From contig JAKSCN010000419.1 of assembly GCA_022360595.1 (NCBI GenBank), positions 1 to 6,910 on the forward strand: a stretch of 6,910 nt of DNA, given 5' to 3'. The translations under genes were made by a program, and so were the position numbers. The DNA comes from Chromatiales bacterium (GTDB taxonomy: Bacteria; Pseudomonadota; Gammaproteobacteria; Chromatiales; Chromatiaceae). The notes under the pieces were generated by a model, which worked only from the letters and a program-made list of their open reading frames with translations, was not told where the DNA came from and did not search any database. Of this stretch, positions 1-6,582 are shown piece after piece. Every line of letters begins with the position of its first letter. Within the stretch, counting starts at the first letter, position 1.

Positions 1-1135
1 GCGCAATGTTACCTGGCGCCGTAGTGATCACCACGGTATCAGGTGCGCTGTCTTGCTGGCCGTCGTTGACCACAACCTGTACCACGTACTCACCTTCAAC
101 GTCCGCGATAAAGCTTGGCATTGCAGTAGCTGCATCAGACAAGGCTGCCGCACTGCCTGCAGGCCTGGTGATCAGTGACCACTGATAGCTCAGGGCATCG
201 CCGTCCGCATCACTGGAGTTACTGGCGTCCAGCATCACGGTATCACCGATCAGTACTGCCTGGTCGGCGCCGGCATCAGCCACTGGCGCACTGTTGCCAG
301 ATGCTGTGGTGATGGTCACGGTATCGGGCAGACTGTCCAACTGGCCATCGTTGACCTGCAACTGCACGACATACTCACCTTCCACATCCGCAACGAATTC
401 AGGTGCTACTGCGGTCGGGTCTGACAACGCCGCTGAGCTACCCGATGGTGTAGAGATCAATGACCACTGATAAGTGAGTGCATCACCGTTGACGTCACTT
501 GAGCCACTGGCATCCAGAGCCACGGTATCACCCGCAACAACTGTCTGGTCAACACCGGCATTCGCGACTGGCGCGGTGTTACCCACTTGCGTGGTAACAG
601 TAACGCTATCCACAACGCTATCTACCGTGCCGTCATTGACAACCAGCTGTGCGACATACTCACCTTCCACATCCGCGACAAAGGTAGGCGATACGGCAGA
701 AGGATCGGAAAGTGCAGCGGAGCTGCCCGCGGGCTTGGAGACCAAAGACCACTGGTAGGTCAGGTTGTCGCCATCCACATCGCTGGAGCCACCGGCATTC
801 AGGGTAATGGTGTCACCTACAGTACCGCTCTGGTCGGGACCTGCATTGGCTACCGGTGCGGTGTTGCCTGGCTGGGTGTTGATCACCACGGTATCCGGTG
901 CACTATCCTCAGTGCCGTCGTTGACGATCAATTGGGCCTGGTATTCACCATCTACTTCGGCAACAAAGCTTGGCGTTACCGTATTCGGATCTGACAGCGC
1001 CGCTGTGCTACCTGCCGGTTTAACGGTCAATGTCCACTGATAGGTGAGAGGATCACCGTCCGCATCACTGGAGCCGCCCGCATTCAACGTAACGGTATCA
1101 CCCTCTGTGACGGTCTGATCGGGACCGGCATTGGC
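1..1135 (-). repeat. Tandem 285-bp in-frame repeats encoding PKD-like domains
   Basis: Four copies in the same register begin (minus strand) at about 1135, 850, 565 and 280. The marker GCATTGGC or its variants GCATTCGC and GCATCAGC recurs at 1128, 843, 558 and 273, exactly 285 bp apart each time, with no indels. The fourth copy is cut by the window edge after about 280 bp, and its last bases enter the next APVA-type junction, so more repeats probably lie beyond. The copies are diverged but clearly alike, as expected of an old tandem domain expansion that keeps frame. The repeats also keep several plus-strand frames open, which explains spurious open frames there. Confidence 0.9.
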
Positions 1136-1441
1136 CATTGGTGATGTATTTACAGGTGTACTTGGACAGAACGGACTGAAGTCACCACTGGAGTCCCCCT
1201 GGCGCCACCATGTCCACTCGGGCTCTTTCACAAATGATGGCGCATGGCAGAGTCCACAACCGGGTTGGCCAAGGGCCGGTGGCGCATCGGCAAAAGGTGT
1301 TGAGCCATTCGCATCAATACAGAACGCATCGATAGCGGGGCCGTACTTATCACTATCTTTAGCTTGGACCTCATGCACACTTATTCCCAGCGCGGTCAGT
1401 GCGACCAACACACTAGACAGTTTTCTATTGAACTTCCTCAT
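1..1441 (-). CDS. Secreted CxxCH / PKD-repeat protein, partial (3' end beyond left edge)
   Basis: An open frame of 480 codons starts at ATG 1441 and stays open to the window edge, so the C-terminus is missing. The start is supported by AGGAG (1447-1451) five bases upstream. Residues 1-27 look like a Sec signal peptide (basic N-end, hydrophobic core, VQA before Lys28). Residues 28-98 form a small domain with one CxxCH motif (C62-G-L-C65-H66), flanked by C41 and C92, and a PEWTWW motif (74-79). From residue 103 come PKD/K319L-like beta-sandwich repeats of 95 residues each (103-197, 198-292, 293-387, 388 onward), each opening near NAGPDQ and holding SSDxxGDxLxYQW, an LSDP turn and VNDG. The N-terminal domain matches that of the protein at 1597-3111, so the two genes are paralogues with different C-termini. 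Seen: signal, CxxCH, repeats. Inferred: a c-type heme and a link to the hydrogenase. The exact family is not recognised. Confidence 0.85.
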   Translation of the reverse strand, partial: MRKFNRKLSSVLVALTALGISVHEVQAKDSDKYGPAIDAFCIDANGSTPFADAPPALGQPGCGLCHAPSFVKEPEWTWWRQGDSSGDFSPFCPSTPVNTSPMANAGPDQTVTEGDTVTLNAGGSSDADGDPLTYQWTLTVKPAGSTAALSDPNTVTPSFVAEVDGEYQAQLIVNDGTEDSAPDTVVINTQPGNTAPVANAGPDQSGTVGDTITLNAGGSSDVDGDNLTYQWSLVSKPAGSSAALSDPSAVSPTFVADVEGEYVAQLVVNDGTVDSVVDSVTVTTQVGNTAPVANAGVDQTVVAGDTVALDASGSSDVNGDALTYQWSLISTPSGSSAALSDPTAVAPEFVADVEGEYVVQLQVNDGQLDSLPDTVTITTASGNSAPVADAGADQAVLIGDTVMLDASNSSDADGDALSYQWSLITRPAGSAAALSDAATAMPSFIADVEGEYVVQVVVNDGQQDSAPDTVVITTAPGNIA

Positions 1442-1542
1442 CGCTTCTCCTAATTAATTGTTTTGGTGTAGGTATTACATTGCAAACCGCCTAGACCCCT
1501 CCTACACCGCTAAGTATTGGACCCAGGCAATAATCGATGACT

Positions 1543-1586
1543 GCTCCCAGGTTCGAATACAGATAACTGCCTTCGAACCTGGGAGC
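1543..1586. terminator. Perfect 15-bp hairpin between the two CxxCH genes
   Basis: GCTCCCAGGTTCGAA (1543-1557) and TTCGAACCTGGGAGC (1572-1586) are exact reverse complements around a 14-base loop. The hairpin begins 10 bases after the stop codon (1597-1599) of the upstream gene on the minus strand. In the minus-strand transcript no U-run follows, so it is a weak intrinsic terminator there and may instead be an mRNA-stabilising or processing hairpin that lowers expression of the next gene. Read on the plus strand, the stem extends by four more pairs including two G-U wobbles and runs into GGTTTT, closer to a terminator for leftward-opposing transcription. The structure is certain; its function is not. 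Confidence 0.6.
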
Positions 1587-1596
1587 GGTTTTCCGC

Positions 1597-3111
1597 TTAG
1601 TCGTCGTCACCGCAGAGTTTTTCGGGAGCGCCTTTGACATTCCGCTCCCCAGACTGCCCTTTGATTTCAGCGCGGATACGGCATGGGGCTGATCCGGTTT
1701 TTGCCTTGAATTTCCACTTGCCGTCTCTTTTTACGGTGGTGGTGCCCAAGAGCTCGCCATCAGTCATATTTCGAATCTTCACCAGTGCACCCGCAGGCGC
1801 CTTGTGTCCCTCAACTCTTAATCTGCGCTTTTTCTTGTTCCACTTGGCCTTTTTGATCTTGACGTTGCTTCCTGTAGCAGAGTTGTCACAGCCAGCCGGT
1901 GCATTGGTCACATCCTGCACGGCAGACTGGTCGCCAATTTCAACCCGGATACTGCAGGGAACGGGGTTAGGCTTATCGACTTCAAACTTCCACTCGCCTG
2001 AGTCTTCCACCTTGGTGGTTTTCAACAGCTTGCCGGTCTTGGCGTTGAAGAGTTTTACTCTGGCTTTGCGGGGTGCCTTATCGCCTTCCACTTCCAGCTT
2101 GCGGTCATGGGCATCCCAGTCGGCAATTTGGATTCGGAAATCGGCGCCACCGTTACCACCGTCATCAGAAAAGAGCTGAGCCAGGCAGTCGCCGCCATTA
2201 CACTCCGGATCATTACCATCGATTGCACCATTGCAGTCGTTGTCGATATCGTCGCCGCATGATTCCGGGGCGCCCGGGTTTACTGCAGCGTCGAAGTCGT
2301 CACAATCGATGGGGCCGCAGATGCCACCTTCGGGACTGAACATGTCGTTATCGTTGTCGATACAGGCCTGAGATATCGGGCAGTTCACGGCAACGGGATC
2401 AACATTGTCGATCAACCCGTTACAGTTGTTGTCGATACCGTCACTGCAGCTCTCTTCCGCACCCGGATTGATCGCCGCATTCCCATCGTTACAGTCCACC
2501 GGTCCGCAACTGCCGCCTTCTATGGAGAAACCGTCGCCATCGGCATCGGTACAGGTGGGAGCTGCGTCGTTAACGGTGATTCTGCGCGTGGCAGGTGTTG
2601 AATCACTCAATCCAAGGCTGTCAGTCACAACCAGCGATACAGTGAATGTACCTGCCGTATTGAACGTGATACTCCCGGGATCTTCCGCGCTGCTGTTCGC
2701 TGCCGCGCCATCGAAATCCCAGGCATAGGTGAGCGGCAGGTTGCCATCCGGATCACTACCCGAACCGTTAAAGGTCACCGCCTCACCCGCAGTGACGGTG
2801 AGATTGCTTGTGGGACTATCGATAGTGCCATTAGGGGCCTGGTTCACCGGCTCCGGACAAAATGCCGTGAAGTTACCCGACTCCCACCAGCCCCATTCGG
2901 GATCGATTCGCTGACCGAAATCAGTGGGGTTATGGCAGAGCGCACAGCTTTGATCGGCAAAGGGTGTTGTGCCGTTGAAGCTTTGACAGGCTGCATCAAC
3001 GGCAGGCCCAAAGGATGAACCGGCCTTGGCGTGACTTACAGACACATTTGAATTCAACGCAACGAGCGAGAACAGCGTAAACAGCACTCCCAAGCGGGGC
3101 TTATCAGACAT
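1597..3111 (-). CDS. Secreted CxxCH protein with PKD domain, MopE-like metal-binding repeats and duplicated C-terminal domain
   Basis: This encodes 504 residues from ATG 3111; GGGAG (3119-3123) lies seven bases upstream, which favours this ATG over the GTG one codon earlier. Domains: a Sec signal peptide (1-28, VSHA before Lys29); a small domain (29-90) with one CxxCH motif (C56-A-L-C59-H60), C42 and C85 perhaps in a disulfide, and PEWGWW (71-76); one PKD domain (about 92-181); two MopE-like repeats (187-236 and 250-299) with DxDxDxF, CGPxDC, NPGAxESC and IDNxCNG blocks typical of Ca2+- or metal-binding surface proteins; then two copies of an 85-residue beta-rich domain (325-408, 416-500) with KLEVEGDKAP/RLRVEGHKAP, GEWKF/GKWKF and PC-R cores. 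It follows hupL by 48 bp, so it is probably in the hydrogenase operon. A periplasmic or surface location and a role in electron transfer or docking are inferences. No named family member is recognised over the full length. Confidence 0.88.
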   Translation of the reverse strand: MSDKPRLGVLFTLFSLVALNSNVSVSHAKAGSSFGPAVDAACQSFNGTTPFADQSCALCHNPTDFGQRIDPEWGWWESGNFTAFCPEPVNQAPNGTIDSPTSNLTVTAGEAVTFNGSGSDPDGNLPLTYAWDFDGAAANSSAEDPGSITFNTAGTFTVSLVVTDSLGLSDSTPATRRITVNDAAPTCTDADGDGFSIEGGSCGPVDCNDGNAAINPGAEESCSDGIDNNCNGLIDNVDPVAVNCPISQACIDNDNDMFSPEGGICGPIDCDDFDAAVNPGAPESCGDDIDNDCNGAIDGNDPECNGGDCLAQLFSDDGGNGGADFRIQIADWDAHDRKLEVEGDKAPRKARVKLFNAKTGKLLKTTKVEDSGEWKFEVDKPNPVPCSIRVEIGDQSAVQDVTNAPAGCDNSATGSNVKIKKAKWNKKKRRLRVEGHKAPAGALVKIRNMTDGELLGTTTVKRDGKWKFKAKTGSAPCRIRAEIKGQSGERNVKGAPEKLCGDDD

Positions 3112-3159
3112 CACATATCTCCCGATGTTTATTTATTCCGGCATGCAGATCAGATCTGG

Positions 3160-4917
3160 CTACTGCACCTTGACTTGAATCAGCTCATCGCCATCCGGCC
3201 CCACCAGGTGCACGGCACAACCCAGGCAGGGGTCGAAGCTGTGAATGGTGCGCAGGATCTCAAGGGGTTGATTCGGGTCGTGCAGCGAGTGCCCGGCGAG
3301 CGCCGCGTCATAAGGACCGGTTATTTCATTGCCAGCGGCATCTGTTGTGCGCGGCCCGGCGTTCCAGGTGGTTGGTACAACGGCCTGATAGTTGGCGGTC
3401 TTGCCATCCTCGATGACAATCCAGTGACCCAGGGCGCCACGCGGGGCTTCGAGGAAACCTGCACCACGGGCCTGTGCCGGCCAGGTGGCAGGATCGAAGA
3501 ACTCATCGTTGTGGACACGAAGGTCACCGGACTGAATGTTGTCGTTGAGCTGGTCGTACCAGCCGTACATCTCGTCAGCGATAATCTTGGCCTCCAGGGT
3601 CCGGGCTGCGGTACGTCCCATGGTCGAGTAGAGGGCGTTGAGCGGCAGCTTGAGGTCCCGCAAGGAACTATTGACCAGCTCCTGGGTGGCCTCATGGCCG
3701 GTGGCAAACAGCATCAGCACGTGGGAGAGCGGTCCCACCTCCATCGCCTTACCACGCCAGCGCGGTGATTTGATCCAGGAGTAGGAGCCGTCCACATCCA
3801 GATAATCAAAAGGCGGCTGCGGACCGGTGTAGTTGGGGTTGGTCTCACCGTCATAAGGGTGCAAGGGGGTATCCTTGCCCACGCTGTAGTCGTACCAGGA
3901 GTGGCTGACCAACTCTTGGATCTGCTCAGGATCATTGAGATCCAGCGGATGAATAGTGGTGAGATCCCGGTCCAGAATGATGCCACGTGGAATCAGCAGA
4001 TTGTCGGTGTCGAGCAGATGATCCCCGGCACTCGGTGTGGTCAACGGAAAATCACCAAAGGTGAGGAAGTTGCCGACCCCTTCCCCTTTCTTGAACCACT
4101 CGGGATAGAAGCGTGCTATCGCCAGCGTATCCGGCAGATAGACCTGATCGATAAAGGTCTGCACCTCACGGATCAGTTCACCTACCAACGACAGGCCTTC
4201 GCCATCTATGCGGGTATCGCCCTCTTCGTTACTAATGGCGCAAGGAACGCCGCCCACCACAAAATTGGGGTGCGGATTACGGCCACCGAATACCGCGTGC
4301 AGGCGGGCAATGCTGCGCTGCCAGCCAAGGGCCTCCAGATAGTGTGCAAACGCCAGCAGATTGATCTCCGGTGGCAATTTGTATTCGGGGTGACCCCAGT
4401 AACCGTTCTTGAAGATCCCCAGTTGTCCCGATTCAACAAAGTTCTTCAGCTTGGTCTGCACTTCACTGAAGTAGGCGGCGGAGATATTCTCGGTGCGGTT
4501 GGGGCTGATACACTTCTGCGCCTCGGCAGTGACCGTCGGATCGGCTTTGAGCGCGGAGACAACGTCCACCCAGTCCAAGGCGTGCAGGTGATAAAAGTGC
4601 ACCACATGGTCATGGACATACTGGGCGCCATTAATCAGGTTGCGGATGATTCTGGCATTTTCGGGAATCGGGTATTGCAGCGCATCTTCCACCGCGCGCA
4701 CGGCTGCGATGGAGTGGGAAGAGGTGCAGACGCCACAGATTCGCTGGGTGAATGCCCAAGCGTCCCGTGGATCGCGATCCTGCATGATCACTTCGATACC
4801 GCGCAACATGGTGCCGGAGCTGGATGCCCGGGTGATGATTCCGCTGCCATCGGTCTCTGCTTCGATACGCAAATGCCCCTCGATGCGAGTGACTGGATCA
4901 ACAACGACTTTATTCAT
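3160..4917 (-). CDS. hupL: [NiFe]-hydrogenase large (catalytic) subunit, group 1 type
   Basis: This 585-residue protein carries the Ni-Fe(CN)2CO active site that splits H2 into protons and electrons. The N-terminus opens with DPVTRIEGHLRIE (7-19). The first nickel motif is R59-I-C61-G-V-C64-T-S-S-H68; the second is D562-P-C564-L-G-C567-A-V-H570. The last 15 residues (571-585, LVGPDGDELIQVKVQ) match the extension that a HupD/HyaD-type endopeptidase removes after the His once nickel is in place, so a matching protease should exist elsewhere. The HDHVVHFYHLHALDWVD block (102-118) is typical of HupL/HyaB proteins, and the length is near the family's usual 580-600. It has no signal of its own and is exported with the Tat-tagged small subunit. 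ATG 4917 has GAGGAA (4923-4928) five bases upstream. A 64-bp gap separates it from hupS. The hydrogenase subgroup cannot be fixed without alignment. Confidence 0.97.
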   Translation of the reverse strand: MNKVVVDPVTRIEGHLRIEAETDGSGIITRASSSGTMLRGIEVIMQDRDPRDAWAFTQRICGVCTSSHSIAAVRAVEDALQYPIPENARIIRNLINGAQYVHDHVVHFYHLHALDWVDVVSALKADPTVTAEAQKCISPNRTENISAAYFSEVQTKLKNFVESGQLGIFKNGYWGHPEYKLPPEINLLAFAHYLEALGWQRSIARLHAVFGGRNPHPNFVVGGVPCAISNEEGDTRIDGEGLSLVGELIREVQTFIDQVYLPDTLAIARFYPEWFKKGEGVGNFLTFGDFPLTTPSAGDHLLDTDNLLIPRGIILDRDLTTIHPLDLNDPEQIQELVSHSWYDYSVGKDTPLHPYDGETNPNYTGPQPPFDYLDVDGSYSWIKSPRWRGKAMEVGPLSHVLMLFATGHEATQELVNSSLRDLKLPLNALYSTMGRTAARTLEAKIIADEMYGWYDQLNDNIQSGDLRVHNDEFFDPATWPAQARGAGFLEAPRGALGHWIVIEDGKTANYQAVVPTTWNAGPRTTDAAGNEITGPYDAALAGHSLHDPNQPLEILRTIHSFDPCLGCAVHLVGPDGDELIQVKVQ

Positions 4918-4981
4918 AACTATTCCTCATCTAAAGATGATGGTTCTCACTAAAACTGGTTTGGCTCTCAGGTAGCGACGA

Positions 4982-5935
4982 CTAGAACAGGGGCTTATAG
5001 AAGCCTCCCGGACGATCCCAGAAGCCCGGCTCGGAACAACCGAGGCAGCCGTGCCCTGAGTGCATGGGGAAACTGGTGCCGCCGTTCCACTTGGTGGTGC
5101 TGCAGGCGTTGAAGGTCACCGGACCTTTACAGCCGAGATTCAGCAGGCAGAAGCCTTGACGGGCGCCCTCATCGTCGAAGCTGGTTGCAAAATTCCCCGC
5201 ATTGAAATGATCCAGACGCGTGCAGGTATCGTGGACGGTCTGACCGAAGAAGACCGTTGGCCGCTTAAGATCATCCAACCGTGGCATGCCCATGGTGAGA
5301 AAGTGCACGATAACGCCGGTAATCACTTCCGGAATCGGTGGGCAGCCAGGTACGTTGATCAATGGGGCGCTGGTAATGAGCTCTCCCGATTGAATCAGAT
5401 CATCCACGCTATGAGCATTGGTCGGGTTGGGGTTGGCGCCGGGTATCCCACCAAACGACGCACAGTTACCCACGGAAATAATGAGTGCTGCATTGGCGGC
5501 CGACTCCTGAAGTACCTCCAGGGATGACACACCGCCGATGATGGACCAGGCACCGTCATCGTTGAGCGGAATGGAGCCATCCACAATGAGGACATGACCT
5601 CCCTCCGCAATGGCCTCGATGCGCGCATCCTCGGCTGCGGCGCCGGAAGCTGCCATCAAAGTGTTGTGATAATCGAGCGAGATTTCACTCAAAATCAGGT
5701 GTTCGATCGACGGCTCAAATGAGCGCAACAGACTCTCACTGCAGCCGGTGCACTCCTGGGCGGACAACCAGACCACTGTGGGGCGTGGGGTTGTTTCCAG
5801 AGTCTGGGCAATGGCTTTGGCTGCACCCGCCGGCAGTGCCAAACTGGATGCCGTGAGCGCACAGAACTTGAGAAACGAGCGGCGTGATACGCCCTGCCGT
5901 TTTAAATGTTCGGCAAATGTCTCTTTACCCGGCAT
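4982..5935 (-). CDS. hupS: [NiFe]-hydrogenase small (Fe-S) subunit precursor, Tat-exported, no C-terminal anchor
   Basis: This 317-residue electron-transfer subunit partners HupL in the periplasm. A twin-arginine signal, SRRSFLK (17-23), is followed by a hydrophobic stretch to about residue 43. Proximal cluster ligands are C62, C65, C158 and C198; distal ligands are H235, C238, C263 and C269; medial ligands are C278, C297 and C300. The ECTGCSES and GNCASFGG contexts have Gly where O2-tolerant (HyaA/HoxK) enzymes have the two extra cysteines, so a standard 4Cys[4Fe-4S] proximal cluster is expected. The protein stops at FWDRPGGFYKPLF, right after the medial cluster region, without the roughly 50-residue tail and transmembrane helix of membrane-bound HupS/HyaA. 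The gene starts inside the end of the upstream gene (11-bp overlap) with GGAG (5944-5947) eight bases before ATG, which suggests translational coupling. Confidence 0.97.
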   Translation of the reverse strand: MPGKETFAEHLKRQGVSRRSFLKFCALTASSLALPAGAAKAIAQTLETTPRPTVVWLSAQECTGCSESLLRSFEPSIEHLILSEISLDYHNTLMAASGAAAEDARIEAIAEGGHVLIVDGSIPLNDDGAWSIIGGVSSLEVLQESAANAALIISVGNCASFGGIPGANPNPTNAHSVDDLIQSGELITSAPLINVPGCPPIPEVITGVIVHFLTMGMPRLDDLKRPTVFFGQTVHDTCTRLDHFNAGNFATSFDDEGARQGFCLLNLGCKGPVTFNACSTTKWNGGTSFPMHSGHGCLGCSEPGFWDRPGGFYKPLF

Positions 5936-6458
5936 TGTTGTTACTCCGTTTTACTGACGTGTTTGCATTGGGTTGGAGGGCACTGGAATCGAGCCCCATC
6001 GCATTTAACTTTTTGGCGATCTCTTCAGGATCGGTAACCTGTGATTGGGTCGCTATTCGCGAGCGCAGCTGCTTCACACCGCCAGCCAGGTCTTGGGCAG
6101 AGGTGCAGAGCATTTCCGGGCAGGTCGTCACTTCGATGAACTCACCGAGTACTTTGTTAAAAGCGTTGTAGTGGGTGATCCACCAGACACCGGCCACAGC
6201 GGTCTCCCGCAGGCGGGTTGTGCCGAGGGCATCCAGTTCAACCTTCACCTCACCGGTTCCGAGCACCTCTTTCAGATACTCAGTCTCTCCCCCGGACAGG
6301 GGGGCATGGTGCAGATCGATACTATTGGCCTGCCCGGTCGCCGCGAGCGACTCAAGCATGCTTTCAATCTCATGCAAGATGGCAAGTGCATTACCCGCCG
6401 CACCGGCACCCTGATCGGTGTGTTCAACCGCAACTGGGATAGCATCCAGTTTCGTCAT
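5925..6458 (-). CDS. hupH: HupH/HyaF-type hydrogenase maturation protein, single-domain short form
   Basis: This encodes 177 residues from ATG 6458, chosen because GAGGA (6468-6472) sits nine bases upstream; a TTG at 6467 would leave no room for it. Residues 51-135 match the HupH/HyaF C-terminal domain: LSGGETEYLKEVLGTGEV, RLRETAVAGVWW (83-93), H96, and GEFIEV (105-110) before CPEML. Family members (HyaF, HoxQ, HupH) are cytoplasmic chaperones thought to help assemble or protect the Fe-S small subunit before Tat export. They are usually about 280 residues with two related domains; this one has only one domain, with a short helical N-terminus (25-42) and a polar tail. The frame is intact, so it is a short form rather than a broken gene. 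It is the first gene of the apparent operon and overlaps hupS. The symbol follows the family, not proven orthology. Confidence 0.85.
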   Translation of the reverse strand: MTKLDAIPVAVEHTDQGAGAAGNALAILHEIESMLESLAATGQANSIDLHHAPLSGGETEYLKEVLGTGEVKVELDALGTTRLRETAVAGVWWITHYNAFNKVLGEFIEVTTCPEMLCTSAQDLAGGVKQLRSRIATQSQVTDPEEIAKKLNAMGLDSSALQPNANTSVKRSNNNAG

Positions 6459-6504
6459 TCGTAACAATCCTCTTCGCTGAAGAAATCAATTCAGGACTGC
6501 GGTT

Positions 6505-6520
6505 ATCAAGGATTGTGCCA
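6505..6520 (-). promoter_or_regulatory. Candidate sigma-54 (-24/-12) promoter of the hydrogenase operon
   Basis: On the minus strand the sequence reads TGGCAC-AATCC-TTGAT. The -24 half is a perfect consensus match and the spacing is right; the -12 half has A in place of the conserved C (TTGA rather than TTGC). The predicted transcription start is near 6494, giving a leader of about 36 bases before ATG 6458. Several hydrogenase operons (for example those driven by HoxA or NifA) use sigma-54, which makes the match more credible. The imperfect -12 GC is the main doubt. Confidence 0.55.
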
Positions 6521-6527
6521 ACAACAG

Positions 6528-6540
6528 CAAAACATTGATT
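6528..6540 (-). promoter_or_regulatory. Candidate IHF binding site
   Basis: AATCAATGTTTTG on the minus strand fits the IHF consensus WATCAANNNNTTR at every defined position. It lies between the -24 element and the upstream dyad, about 34 to 46 bases before the predicted start, and is next to an AT-rich stretch (6538-6558). DNA bending here would bring an activator at the dyad to sigma-54 polymerase. IHF consensus matches also occur by chance; the placement is what makes this one notable. Confidence 0.5.
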
Positions 6541-6564
6541 TTTAACAAATTAACAAAACCAGAC

Positions 6565-6582
6565 TGACTAGACGCCCAGTCA
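6565..6582. promoter_or_regulatory. 18-bp dyad, candidate upstream activator site
   Basis: TGACTAGACGCCCAGTCA has complementary outer arms TGACT/AGTCA, and seven of its nine symmetric pairs match. Its centre is about 79 bp upstream of the predicted sigma-54 start, within the usual range for enhancer-binding proteins. It does not match the NifA site TGT-N10-ACA, so a HoxA/HupR-like or other response regulator is more likely. The binding protein is unknown. Confidence 0.4.

Noticed and set aside
1..1135. CRISPR-like or transposon repeats
   Set aside because: The repeats are long, diverged, in frame and code for PKD-type domains, with no short identical repeats, spacers or transposase.
474..1457. 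Several overlapping plus-strand open frames
   Set aside because: They are antisense to the PKD array and reappear in similar form in each 285-bp copy, as expected of shadows of repeated coding sequence.
1442..1500. TTGCAA-N17-AACAAT as a sigma-70 promoter, and a sigma-54 site at TTTGCA, before the second CxxCH gene
   Set aside because: The sigma-70 match is only 4 of 6 in both boxes and would leave a very short leader; no GG lies at the sigma-54 spacing.
1543..1560. GGTTCGAAT, resembling the T-arm of a tRNA
   Set aside because: No acceptor, D or anticodon arms fit around it; the match is part of the perfect hairpin, whose arms each contain the palindrome TTCGAA.
3859..4953. Long plus-strand open frame of 364 codons opposite hupL
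   Set aside because: It is fully antisense to an unmistakable hydrogenase large subunit, lacks recognisable domains, and arises from the codon bias of the real gene.
6459..6467. TTG start at 6467 for the HupH-type gene
   Set aside because: It directly abuts the GAGGA site with no spacing, whereas ATG 6458 has nine bases.
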